Assembly: GCA_004794655.1 (NCBI GenBank)
Contig: SMMW01000555.1
Location: 1,674,001 to 1,738,000 of the forward strand
Direction: 5' to 3'
Length of the DNA stretch: 64,000 bases
Origin: Marisa cornuarietis
Taxonomy: Eukaryota > Mollusca > Gastropoda > Architaenioglossa > Ampullariidae
Shown: positions 1 through 10,858 of the stretch, one piece after another
How the letters are laid out: each line of letters opens with the position of its first letter
Numbering within the stretch: the stretch's first letter is position 1
Program-made: the position numbers and the translations under genes
The notes under the pieces: generated by a model
The model's database searches: none
The model's input: the letters and a program-made list of their open reading frames with translations, nothing else
Told to the model about the DNA's origin: nothing

Positions 1-247
1 AGATTTCAGTGCAAACTTAAGTTTTTCTAAATTACAGGGAATATGTTTTCCTTTGTATTTCTCGCTGTCTATATTTTGGATCTGTGTAAATCTATGTACG
101 CTAATTCCTGGTGGTATGTGTTTCTGTGCCATCTTATTCCGTGTCCGCTACTGCTTCATCAGTGCAAGTAATTGATAACCAAGTCTGCCAGAAGTTAAGT
201 TAAAACACAACTTCAAACCAAGAGTTCAAAGAGTTGCTACTGATGCA
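1..247. other. non-coding, nothing recognised
   Basis: AT-rich sequence without a convincing reading frame, splice pair or repeat. Confidence 0.5.
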
Positions 248-308
<61 letters not shown>

Positions 309-335
309 GTCGTCGTCGTCGTCGTCGTCGTCGTC
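248..335. repeat. compound (CAT)n(CGT)n microsatellite
   Basis: About 20 CAT triplets run directly into about nine CGT triplets. The open frame across it (poly-Ile then poly-Val) comes from the triplet repeat and is not taken as a gene. Confidence 0.95.
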
Positions 336-780
336 ATACAGTCTGTGTTGATCTACAGTGATTTATACCCCGAATTCATGACTTTTTTCATTTCTTTCAG
401 CGCGAGTGTAGAGACTTGGGCTTTCCTAGGCGTGAGAGTGAAGAAAATAATGAAAACGACAAAAAAGTGTTATATGAAAGCAATTTTGCATTGTTCAAGT
501 GTTTTCTTTTATAATTATTGACATTATCAGTAATTTTACATGCATATAAGTCACTAAAACGGACTAAAGGAAAATGTGACGGCGAGTGTATGTGGGTGTG
601 ATTATAATTTTATGGTGGCTATCATGTGTCACCCGTTTGCCTCTACACCTCCAACAAGGACACGGCTGACTGGCGACACACCTTCACCACCAACATCGCT
701 GACAACTAACTTTCATATCGTGAAGCACAAGAAGAAGAGAACGGAGCAGACCCGATGAAATGTCAAAAGAGCAAACGCCA
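336..780. other. non-coding, nothing recognised
   Basis: Short open frames only, none with recognisable protein features. Confidence 0.4.
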
Positions 781-1018
781 GATGAGTGTCGTCAATCAAA
801 CAGATGATAGTGTCGTCTATCAAACAGATGAGAGTGTTGTCTATCAAACAGATGATAGTGTCGTCTATCAAACAGATGAGAGTGTCGTCTATCAAACATA
901 TGAGAATGTCGTCTATCAAACAGATGAGAATGTCGTCTATCAAACAGATGAGAGTGTCCTCTATCAAACAGATGAGAGTGTCGTCTATCAATCAGATGAG
1001 AGTGCCATCTATCTAACA
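781..1018. repeat. 24-bp minisatellite, about 10 units
   Basis: Units read gatgagagtgtcgtctatca plus four more bases. The first unit is 22 bp and the last is diverged. As 24 is a multiple of three and the unit lacks stops in several frames, several overlapping open frames run through it; the plus frame from 755 to 1063 would give an eight-residue repeat of the type D-E-S-V-V-Y-Q-T. Substitutions between units are mostly A/G changes. Nothing shows that it is translated: there is no signal peptide and no clear splice context. Confidence 0.9.
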
Positions 1019-2501
1019 ATCCATCACTCCATATACCACTGCAAAATACTTCCGCCTTGCTGAAGGACTGTGCTTTATTTTCAGCCCCGGTATTGCTAAG
1101 TAAACTTCTTGATGCATGCATACTATTTATTGATATACTACTTTAGATTTATGTTTTAACACTTGTTTTTAATTCCTTGGGACATTGTTTAAATTTAATG
1201 GTTAGTTCCACCTTTAGATGTTAGATGACGCTTGTCATTAGACAGTAGAACATTTATGATCAAACGATTTTTGAAGTAGAATATCTTCATCTTTAGCTAA
1301 TGGCTCGAATACAAGCCCCGTTGTATCACGAGTCCCTCTATCGGCGGGATATAACACTAATCTTTGTTGACTCTTTGTATAATACCTTGTAGTCTTTATC
1401 TCTGTTATCACTTTGATGCCTTGCACAATAAAGTTTTCTCCTGACTTGTTTCTGTGTATTGTGATATTGACAGTCGCCGATTTAAGAGACATTATTTATT
1501 CATACAAATAGACTTTATCTTATCCTACGAGCTATTTCAATTTCAAGTTTCCAAACTCTTCTTAAACTGAAGATGTAATTTGAAAAAAAATAACATGAAA
1601 ATGTTCATGATTATCAATAAAGGTTTTTTTTCTGAACACTCATAAAACATTTCTAGTAGATAAGCTATTAAAATGAATGTAAATGCATCTGCTGTGAAGA
1701 AAGCGTCAAAACTATCCATTGTAGCTGACATATCACAGTCTTGTGTTAATAAAAATATAGCTTGAATAAACAGTATATGATAGAAGCAATTCCATTTGAT
1801 ACATCAAATTTACCAAAGAAATTGAAGCCCTACATCAAAAACAATTACTAACATATTTAATACATGGTCACACACGTCTAATGATACAATTAAAAACAAA
1901 CATTTTAAAAAAATAATATGAAATCGTAAACATGTAACACAATATCATTGTTTTTAGAGACTAGATTGTCACTTGCATCCAGACGTTTGTGAGTCAAAAG
2001 TAGTGTCCTTAAGACTTTCTGAATACAGAAATGAATCTGCTTGTGTCAAGCGCAATATGTAGACAGTGATGTAGCTCACGTCTGTAATCACTGGTCACAT
2101 CAAAAACACTGAAAATACAAGTGTTAGCAAGAAACTCAAGTAAGATTTTTAGGGAGGTTATTATAGAGCTGACAAACGTTTTGATTGTCTCCCTTTATTC
2201 AAATGTGTAGCTGCAGAGTTTTAGGTTTGTTTTGCGAACCCAAGATGGTTTACGACCTATTTCAAAACCTACTAATGGCTTCTGCATCTGGCTGGTTTAT
2301 GTCAGAAATAATGCCAGCGTGCGTGTCAGTGAATGTTCGAAACAAAAACAGAGCTTAGATTCTTCCACTCTCTCCATAGTTATGGACAAGAATCTGCCTG
2401 CCAAGATTGTTCTCTCTTATCATAAGCGGTGATGATGAGAATTTCTGTAAGGCATTGTTTAGCTTTGCATTTGCTGGAGACTAGCGCTGGATCATCTAAC
2501 T
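1019..2501. other. non-coding, nothing recognised
   Basis: AT-rich stretch with only short open frames on either strand. No exon with paired splice sites was recognised. Confidence 0.4.
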
Positions 2502-3412
2502 CAGAGGTGGGGAACGTCCGGAGATCATTTAATCCGGCTATCGTAGTCACAGATTTCAGACAGTATCTTGGTATTTTTCATAACAACTTTGATTGATATA
2601 AAGTGAATAATCATAATAACATTAATTTTGAGAGACAAACAAGAAATATCCATTACGTGATAGACAAGACACATACGAGTATATGACGGGACAGACAGCT
2701 ATTTTTCTCGGCAGATGCCTGAGGTTTATATGGATGATTTTGGAGAATTATGCATGCATGTGACCTTAACCCAAAACCGAGGGTAGCCCACTTCCGGTTT
2801 GATGTCGGCTGTTGATAGGCATAGGGTTCTTTGACCATGTCGGCTCATACGAAGTGTATCTAAAAGGAACGGGATAAATTGTCTTTGGCACCAATCCCGT
2901 TACTTTTCGGACGCACCTCGTACAACAGAAAATGGTCGTCAAAATTGCTGTGTACATTAGTGTACAGTGCTGGCCTGCATTATCAAAAAAGCTTTGATTG
3001 GTAAAACTAATGTAGGTTTATGAGTTTATTTGTGCATCTCTGCGTGTGTAGCATGCGTGTAGACACTTTGTAAATGCCACTAACTCCTTCATCATGTGTA
3101 CTAGTCATGAACTAGAAACTTTTTCTTCTAACATATATTTTACAGACTCTAAACTGTTGTTTTGCAAGGCTTTTCAAAGTGGCAGAGCATAGTTCTCGTC
3201 CACTTTATTGCAAAAAGGCCGATTGGAGTGACATAGAAGAAAGAAGTGTAAAGTATACTGGGATTGTGCACATTGCAAAAGTGTTAAGAGACTGCGGCGA
3301 TACTGCAGCTTGACCAAATAGAGGAGGCTTATTGTTAAGAAGATAATTTTGTACACCCCGCGAGTGATGTTATCAAAATATCCCTTGGAGGAAAAAAAGG
3401 TTCCCACCCCTG
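2502..3412. mobile_element. probable non-autonomous hAT-type DNA transposon
   Basis: The left end starts cagaggtggggaac and the right end finishes ggttcccacccctg, so the two ends are imperfect terminal inverted repeats of the CAGRGGTGGG kind usual for hAT elements. The 8-bp flanks are atctaact on the left and atctatgc on the right: the first five positions agree, consistent with an aged 8-bp target duplication. No transposase frame is visible inside the roughly 0.9 kb, so this would be an internally deleted or non-autonomous copy. Confidence 0.6.
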
Positions 3413-3936
3413 ATCTATGCTATCCGTAATGAAATTAGATTATCGGTGATTTTTTCACAATTCCAAAATAATAATAATAATAAGAACAAAACGAGCCCAA
3501 AGCGTTGTAAGCAAAATGGAACGATCTTTACACACTACTTAACAATGTGTAAGCCAGAACACAAAAGACATGGAAATTATCAAGGAAAAAATAAGCTGCA
3601 CTGAATAGGAGACTCAGAGACGTGAAATCTGTTTTAAAAAGAAAGATGTTCTGACGTATGGCGAAGCTGAACCTGACACAAACGTTTATGTTTTTACTGT
3701 TACATGTATTATGCGTATTGCTGACAGAAGCACAGTATCCCACGAACTGCTGACACCACCACATATCTCACCGTGACGCTAGTTATCGACATCTGCTACA
3801 TAAATAATATCTCCGGGGTCTGGGAACAGCAACACTCTGTCGATAACCTCAGCAGTGGGTTAGTGGCGAGAGGCAGTTGGTGGATCAATTCGTACGCGCG
3901 TCATCCAGGAAGACGATTAGGCTGCACGCGAGGATC
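3413..3936. other. non-coding, nothing recognised
   Basis: Only short shadow frames and a short ATA run near 3470. Confidence 0.4.
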
Positions 3937-3937
3937 G

Positions 3938-4033
<96 letters not shown>

Positions 4034-4051
4034 ATATACACACACACGCAC
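3937..4051. repeat. (TGTC)n then (CA)n microsatellite
   Basis: About 14 tetranucleotide units followed by about 16 CA units and a degenerate CA tail. Long frames on both strands here are artefacts of the repeat. Confidence 0.95.
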
Positions 4052-4424
4052 ACTTCCACTGTATAAAAATATTCTCAGAAACTAATGTTACATCCAAGCC
4101 GGTAGTTGCATATATACTAATGTATTGGTGATTTAACTGTACACACTTCGCAGCCGCCCAATAGCCTTATAAGGTATTTGCTCTATTTCAAGCTCTTATT
4201 CTATTTTCGGTTTCGTTTTCTCGCTAAACATGTTACCGAAACTGCTTGTACTACTATGCTGGGACGTTTGTCATTCAGCTGACACACGGAAAACCCTGAC
4301 GCTTGTACTGCGCTTACAGGGAAACAATCTGGTGAGTAAACATTGTTTTGTTCGTACCTCACTATTCTTTGTACATAGTGCATTCATATTGACACACATA
4401 CATGAAGTAAATACATATGACGCC

Positions 4425-4425
<1 letters not shown>

Positions 4426-4459
<34 letters not shown>
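4426..4459. repeat. (CA)n microsatellite
   Basis: About 16 CA dinucleotides. Confidence 0.95.
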
Positions 4460-4460
<1 letters not shown>

Positions 4461-6301
4461 AACACAGATGGACACATGTGTGTTCTATGCTAAGTGTGGC
4501 GACCTACATTCAAACTGATTTGGGTGGAGCAGTTTCTGCTATGTGTTGTAGTAAGTTGTTATGGTGTGCTTTGTAGGCTTTTAAGAGAGGTCATATAACC
4601 GATATTAGTCGACAGCGTGAAGGGTCACCCGAATCTTTTGATTACATGATAGGATTATTTGGGTTTGTTAAAGAGTGTTTAGAAAAGGTTAAAAAAACTG
4701 GACTGGTGAAGCCAGCAGCGTAGGGTGCATACGACTTACGCCATGGTGGCAGCGCCGGGTTGATCTATAGAGATGAGTGGGGTAGCATTTGCACTACGAA
4801 AGTTGTTTCATGGCTTACGATTGCAGTGACGAGACAGTAGCAGACACGGAAAAGGATGGCATAGAACACATATACCACCAGGAGTTAGTCGACATAGGTT
4901 ACACGTTTTCACACACAGATCCCAATGTTTACTGACCAATGGTGTAATTTTTTTGCACGAGTTTCTGGCGCAAAACAAAGTCGTTAAAGAAGATGAAGTC
5001 TGTAAAAACTGCTGCAGAAAAATCTAAAAAGAAAGTGAATTCGTCGCTTGAAGTGTTGCCTCCTGAAGGATTTATTGTGTATGAAGTGAGACGAAACCTT
5101 TATTCTTATAGTTATGGAGTTATGGTATGTTTCATGAGTTCCTTATTCAACGACCATTTGTTCATTTGTAGGAGCACTGGTACGTGTCTAGAAAAGTGAG
5201 TCATAAAAATAATTTGCTTCAACAGATGTGTTGGAGTTGATCCCAGAGGGTAGTGAGGCTGAGCATTTTGAACAGAGGAAACCGGGGTGCGGAATGGCGA
5301 GGTGTTAATGAATTGCTTTTTCATTAACCGAGTGATAGAGATACTTTAGTTACTTTGCATCGGTTAAAATAAGGCGACTTCCTATTAAAGATACATTACT
5401 AAATTTGAAGGTCTACCTAGTTTTGAATGGAGCGTCGACAGCTGGCCTCCTTCCAATTTTATCGAATAACGGATTTTATATTTAAGAAGTAGGTGATTCT
5501 GTAGTGGCTGGTGTTTGCAAATTTTTTCGTCAGATCAGTACAAAAAGCCCATTAGTATTTGCTTAACATAAGTAAGGGCGTAGTATATATTTTATTCGCT
5601 TATTACGGAAATCCATAGCAATATTTGGACAGTCTTTCTTTTGCAGAAATCGTGTATTTTATCAAAACTGGTTTCTTTTGATCTATCATCAGAAAAAACT
5701 TTGCAATAGCTGCAAAATTTTTATAAAGTTATGAGATACTGTAGTTATTCAATTAATGGGCTTGTGTGGATTTATTGATTCCTGAGGTTATCGACAGAGT
5801 GTTGTCGTTCCCAGACGTCAGACAAGCTGTTGCTGTAGCAGATGTCGGTAACTAGTACCACAGTGAGATACGTGGTGGTGCCAGTACGTGGGATACTGTG
5901 CTCTAGTCAGAAATACTCATAGTAAAGACAGAGTCATTCAGCGCGATGTCGACAACTTACATGGTGAGAGCATCACGGCCTGTTCAAACTCTTCTCACTA
6001 CTATCATTCTCTTATTTTCATCTCGCAGAACACACGTCCGTGACAAAGTCGTCAGGGAATTGTAGTGGGATTTTGTGCATCAACAAATAGATAAAAAGAC
6101 AGCACCACCTGCAGACACGACTGGATGCCACACTGGCGACACAGATCAACTGTCAAGCTCATAGAGAGATGTGACACACTTAATATTTCATTTACTTGAA
6201 AACGATCTGACAGTAGACCCTTTCATGTCTGTGCATTATGTATGTGTGAGTGAATCTCACCCCAATGCGCCCTGTTCAGCCAGCGTGTCGGCGTCCTTAT
6301 A
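4460..6301. other. non-coding, no gene recognised
   Basis: A 68-residue frame at 4993-5199 starts with a lysine-rich stretch but has no recognisable domain or convincing splice sites. The rest is AT-rich with frequent stops. Confidence 0.4.
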
Positions 6302-6315
6302 AAAACTTCATTCTT
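6302..6315. repeat. target-site duplication of the LINE, left copy
   Basis: aaaacttcattctt is repeated exactly at 10845-10858 on the far side of the element, marking both ends of the insertion. Confidence 0.85.
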
Positions 6316-6342
6316 TTTTTTTTCTTTTTTTTTCTCGATCGC

Positions 6343-7707
6343 TCAGATGGTGAGGCCAGTCTCCTCGATGAAGGTTGCTGTTTGCTGCAGGTCCGCCAGG
6401 GCACCGTAGAGCTTTTGGGTCGCTGCCGTGTCTTCCGGCCAGTACTTCCTCCTGAGGGTGGCGTATGTGGGACAGGCCTGTAATATGTGTTCTGTGGTCA
6501 TATTACCGGTAGCGCAAGGGCACTGGCCAGACTGGCCAATTTTGAACTTGTAAAGGTGCCAGTTTAGCCGGTTTTATCCCGTACGCAGGCGGAAGATGGT
6601 AACCTGCTCACGTCTGGTCAGAAGATGGTAGCCATCCATCTTGTTGTAGTTGGGGTGCTCTTGTTGCCATATCTTCCATTGTTTTGCCTTGATTATGGTT
6701 TTTGCCTCTGCAAAGGACACAACTCTGTTGACTTGTTCTTTTGCCGATCCTTCTTTTGCCAGCCTGTCGGCAGCTTCGTTACCCAGAAGGTTACAGAGAG
6801 CAGGAATCCACTGCAGTGCGACAGTGTGCCTTGTGCAGAAGGAGGTGAGTTCAAGAGACAGGTCATCTAGTTCTTTGTTTCTGGATGTTTGCAAGGCCTG
6901 GAGGACGGAGAGGGCATCAGAAAAGAAAACAATGGAGTCCGACGTCTCGGTGCTGTTTGCCACTGTGGCTATAGCTGTACGGAGGGCTTCCGCTTCTGAC
7001 TTGTAGTTTGTGGCATACTTGCCAGTGGGGATGGACAGTTCTTTTTCATTCCCACCTGGGTATCTGATGTAGATACCGGCTCCTCCATCTCGTACAGCCT
7101 CCGTAGCAGATCCATCGGTGTAGACGTGAGTCCATGTTTGTCTTGGATAGTGAGCATGTATGTGCTCCAGGGCAAGGGCCTTGCGTACCTCGTCGCTCTG
7201 TGTGCCCTTCTTCTCCACTTGAGGGATGCTGAGATGGATTCGAGGCTCTCTAGTACGCTTCCAGGCAGGGTTTTGTTGCGTCCTAGGAATTTCCTTTGGT
7301 TCTTGATCCAAGAGGTCTGGATTCTTTCGCTCCAGCAGTCTGGCCTGGCGGATGAAGCTGGAGCGCTTCAGCCTTCCTTTTGTGGGTTGTTCCATCCTTT
7401 GTTTCATTGGATGGTCTGACAGACGCTTCAGCTTTGCAGACTGTGTCAGGATCTTGGTGTCGCGCCTTGATTCCAGCGACTCCAGGCCAGTGGTGGTTTC
7501 CAAGTCAGAAATGGGTTTAGATCGCATGGCACCAGTGATGATACCCGCTGCCTGGTTCTGGACCTTGGATGCTTTGTCGAAATTCGATTTAGCTGCAGTT
7601 CCCCATGCTGCCATTCCATACTCCAGTACCAGTCTGACTCTTCCTGTGTACAGTCTCTTCAGAATCTTCGCATCTGCTCCCCACGTTGAGCTTGTGAGCT
7701 TTTTCAT
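6343..7707 (-). pseudogene. LINE thumb/connection and RNase H domain (broken)
   Basis: The frame from 7707 carries an RNase H domain: YTDGSA (first Asp), SEAEAL (Glu), FFSDALS (Asp) and GNEAADRLA (last Asp). The segment before GNEAAD reads PALCNLLGNE where the family usually has a His after the PA or PS, so the auxiliary catalytic His seems replaced by Leu. A TAA at 6574-6576 cuts the frame. Beyond it the homology continues through a C-x-C...H...C cluster at about 6470-6530 to the natural stop at 6343-6345, next to the A tail. Confidence 0.85.
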
Positions 7708-8964
7708 CAGCGCCAGCGGGTTTTTGCCCGTTCCTGTGATTTCTCCAGGTGTTGCTTCCAGGTGAGATGACGGTCAAGGGTCACACCTAGGTAAGTAGGG
7801 GTGTCTTCTGGTGGCAATGTATGTCCATTGATCTTCAGCGTTGCCCTCTGTGTCTTGGGGGACAGGCTGAAAATAGTGTAGGTGGTTTTCTGTGTGTTGA
7901 TAGCCACGAGCCACTTCTGGGTCCACGCTTCCAGGACTTTCAGTGCTTCTTGCATTCTGTAGTTTGCTGTGGTAATGTGCTCTTCTGTGCACCAGAGCAC
8001 GAGATCATCTGCATAAATGGCCCCGAAGACATTTTTCGGGAGATCTCGAACAATGTCATTGATGAAGATGAGGAATAATGTAGGGGAGAGAACTCCGCCC
8101 TGTGGAACGCCATCCCGCAGTACTTTTTTCCTGCTGTACTGCCCACTGAGGTGTACTCTGGCTTGCCTGCTGTGCAGGTACTCTTCTATCCATTTAAGCA
8201 TGGATCCTGCCACGCCACACTGACGGAGCTTCAATCTCAGTTTATCCTTCCACACTCGATCAAAGGCTCGTTCCATATCAACCCACACTGCTAGGGTGAT
8301 TTTCTTCTCCTGAAATCCGTCTTCTACCTTCTGTGCAATGTAGGTCACTTGATCTTCGGTAGACCTATGTTCTCTGAAGCCAGCCGTCTGTGATGCAAAG
8401 ACTTCATTCTTTTCCATGTACCATTTGAGCCGAGTATTGATCAGTCTTTCCATTAGCTTTCCCATGCAGCTGGTGAGGCTGATGGGCCTATAGCTTTCGA
8501 CTTTCTTTCGATCTTTTCCTCTCTTATGGATTGGTACCATCTCTGCTTCGCGCCAAATTTGTGGTACATGTCCACTTTTCCAGCTGTTGTTGAAGGTGTC
8601 CAACAAGACTGATTTGGCTCTGGAGCCAAGATGCAAGAGCATTTCATTCGTGATCTTATCTGGCCCTGGTGACTTTTTTCCTTTCAGCGCTTTCAGTGCT
8701 TCTTGTAGCTCCTGAATGGAAAAGGGTTTTGTCATTACTTCGTCTACTTCTTTCTCTTCTTCTTTTTATTGGTTTTTGGTCTCCAGTCGTATTTGTTCTT
8801 TTCGTTCTGGTGGCACAGTGATGTTACTGAAATCTTCATATTTATCTATGAAGATGTTTGCTGCCTTTCTTCCCGAGTATATTTCTTGGTTGTGCTCAAT
8901 GACGACTGGGGCTCCTCTGGTACATTCATCATTCATTGTTTTTGTTACTTTCAATAGCTTTTGT
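7707..8964 (-). pseudogene. LINE reverse transcriptase domain (broken)
   Basis: Recognisable blocks are KGKKSPGPDKI, the SYRPISLTSC block, the VPQGGVLSPTLF block and the catalytic YADD at plus positions 8004-8015. An in-frame TAA at 8766-8768 lies in the linker upstream of the fingers, and a one-base loss near 7715 shifts the frame at the start of the thumb and connection region. The domain copies the element RNA into DNA at the target. Confidence 0.9.
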
Positions 8965-10321
8965 CCATCTTTATCCAAATTGAGTTGCTCTGTTTCTCCC
9001 TCCAGCTTTTCCTTGCAGCCTGCAGATATGTCTTTCTGTATTTAGCACTGGCAGCTTTCAAGGTAATGTTGTTTTTATTGCAGGGGTTGCTTTCCACTTC
9101 TTCTCTGGCCTTTTGTACGATGTTCTCTAAATTCTGCAACTTTTCTGTCCAGTAGGGTCTGTAATTTCGTCTTGCACCTCGAGGTATGGCTTCTTGGGCG
9201 GCTTTTAGGATGGCCCTGTTCAAGTCCTTGACTAGTCTGTTGATGTTGCGGTCTTTCTTGTTGCTGTTTTTGGTGTATACATCAGTCAGAGAGGCATACA
9301 TCTCCCAGTCGGCCTTCTTGTAGTTCCACCTTGGAAACAGTTTGGGGTCTTGAGATTCCTCATCTGTTTCAATACTGATTTTAACTGGTTTGTGGTCACT
9401 TCCACCTAGTTGGCTCAGAACATCTCTTCTAGCTTTATTTGTGAGGTCTCCGGTGGCAAAAGCAAGGTCTGGGGTAGATGTGGTGAGCCATCTTCTGGAG
9501 AAGTATGTTGGCGGATCATCTGGTTCATTCAGCAGCATCAGTCTGTTTTCTATCTGCCAGTCTTCTACCTCCTCTCCTCTCTTGTCGGTCACTGTTTATC
9601 CCCAGCAGATAGAATGGCTGTTGAAATCTCCCAGGATTATTGTATTTTCCTCAGCAATGTTGATGAGGTGGAGGGACAGTTCTTTGTCTTGAGGACAATA
9701 TAGGTTGATTATGTTTATTTCTGTGTTTTTCAAGAGAAAGGTTATGCCTTGGATCTCCGACTGTTGATTTGTGTCAATAGTGAAATCTCGTACTGGTATA
9801 TTGTTCTTGACTAAAAACAGAATTCCTCCTTTGTGTCTCTCCTCCCTATCCAGCCTGAAAGTTTGGTAACCTCTCACTACAAAGCGATGATTTGGGTTAA
9901 GATGGGTTTCCTGGATGAAGGCTACATCTATGTTGTCTGTATGTAGCCTCTCAGTGAGAGGTAGCTTTTTGTTGAAACCCCCTTCAGCATTCCATTGAAG
10001 GATGTTTAGAGGTCTGGTTGTTCGGGCTGTTGTTTTTGGTTGGTCAGTAGCCATTACCCTCCGTTTCCGTGAGCTGACTCCACATCGCGAGACGGGGTGA
10101 CCGCCGGTAACTTGGGGTGGATCCCGTTGAGGCTCGGGACCCGACACTCTACCTGCCCGGGGGGACTCCACAGGTAAAGCATCATCACGATTTGATCTGT
10201 TGTCATCCATCATTTGAGTGGAAAGCGTTGCACTGCCGTTACGCGCACTTTGGCCCAGCGCATCCGTCTTCGGCGTTGGTTTCTCTTGTCCGAGTTTTCC
10301 TTCTCGTAGAAGACTTGCCAA
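8965..10321 (-). pseudogene. LINE endonuclease domain (broken)
   Basis: Minus-strand frame from 10321. An unordered N-terminal part of about 100 residues is followed by the endonuclease motifs: ILQWNAEG, QETHL, then ILGDFN near 9620-9640. A TAA at 9596-9598 interrupts just after the DFN block, and the same frame resumes with the TPDLAFA and GGSDHKPV blocks, the latter carrying the catalytic SDH. The frame is lost between about 8965 and 9030, where homology passes into another frame. The family nicks target DNA to prime reverse transcription; this copy would be truncated before the SDH motif. Confidence 0.85.
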
Positions 10322-10844
10322 CCAAGGCTGACGACCATCCTCTGGCCGGGTGTTATATCAGAGTTTTCCTTCTCCTAGCTTCTGGCTCAAAAGCCTATCC
10401 CTGGGAGCACAGGGCTGGTTTTTGGTGCCGAGGACCCACCTCGGTGTTTGGTTCGTGGGCACCAGGGCTTGTCCAACCACCGGTGGGCCTGCATGCCGCA
10501 CGTAGGGGGCCAAACCTCCTCCCGTTCCTAGTCCAGAAACTGGCCCTGGAAACACAGGGGGCAAGAGCTTATAGTGCGGCTCTTACTCGCATGATACACC
10601 CGTCCTGGGACATCTGGGGGATTTTGGTGGGGTATAGTAGTGCCACCTACTTACCCGCCCCATCCTGTTAGGTGTACCGCCAGTTGGTCCGGGACTGCTT
10701 ATTCGATCGAGGACCCATAAGGGACCTAGACTTATTTCGCAGCTAACCCTTATATCTAAGGGCCACTCCCCTATCCGCCACCTGGGAACCCGCTGGGTTA
10801 GGGATGGTCGCCCCACTACCGATTTGGAGGTAGCATGTACCCAG
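10322..10844 (-). other. 5' region of the LINE
   Basis: GC-rich leader between the first methionine and the 5' end defined by the target duplication. It probably holds the internal promoter of the element. The long plus-strand frame over it (10117-10671) is a shadow. Confidence 0.6.
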
Positions 10845-10858
10845 AAAACTTCATTCTT
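10845..10858. repeat. target-site duplication of the LINE, right copy
   Basis: Exact 14-bp match to 6302-6315. Confidence 0.85.

Larger units (their letters stand above)
6316..10844 (-). mobile_element. non-LTR retrotransposon (LINE) with APE endonuclease, reverse transcriptase and RNase H; inactivated
   Basis: The 4.5-kb element ends in an A-rich tail (plus-strand T run at 6316-6334) and is bracketed by a 14-bp exact target duplication, so it appears complete at both ends. On the minus strand the order is a GC-rich 5' region of about 520 bp, an AP-type endonuclease, reverse transcriptase, RNase H and a C-terminal Cys/His cluster, all in what was one long frame. I see no separate gag-like ORF1. 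Domain order with RNase H after the RT points to the I/Jockey side of LINE diversity (I, Ingi or Nimb-like) rather than RTE or CR1, but the clade is inferred. The frame is broken by stops at 9596-9598, 8766-8768 and 6574-6576 and by frameshifts near 9000 and near 7715, so this copy cannot make its protein. Confidence 0.9.

Noticed and set aside
781..1018. CRISPR array
   Set aside because: Head-to-tail 24-bp units without unique spacers in a eukaryotic setting; it is a minisatellite.
3885..4131. Open frames rich in Thr-His, Ser-Val-Cys-Leu or Val-Cys
   Set aside because: Direct translations of TGTC and CA microsatellites.
4993..5199. Lysine-rich 68-residue frame as a gene
   Set aside because: No domain, no supporting splice sites, and the second half is low-complexity Tyr/Ser.
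10117..10671. 184-residue plus-strand open frame
   Set aside because: It lies antisense over the GC-rich 5' part of the minus-strand LINE; no protein character of its own.
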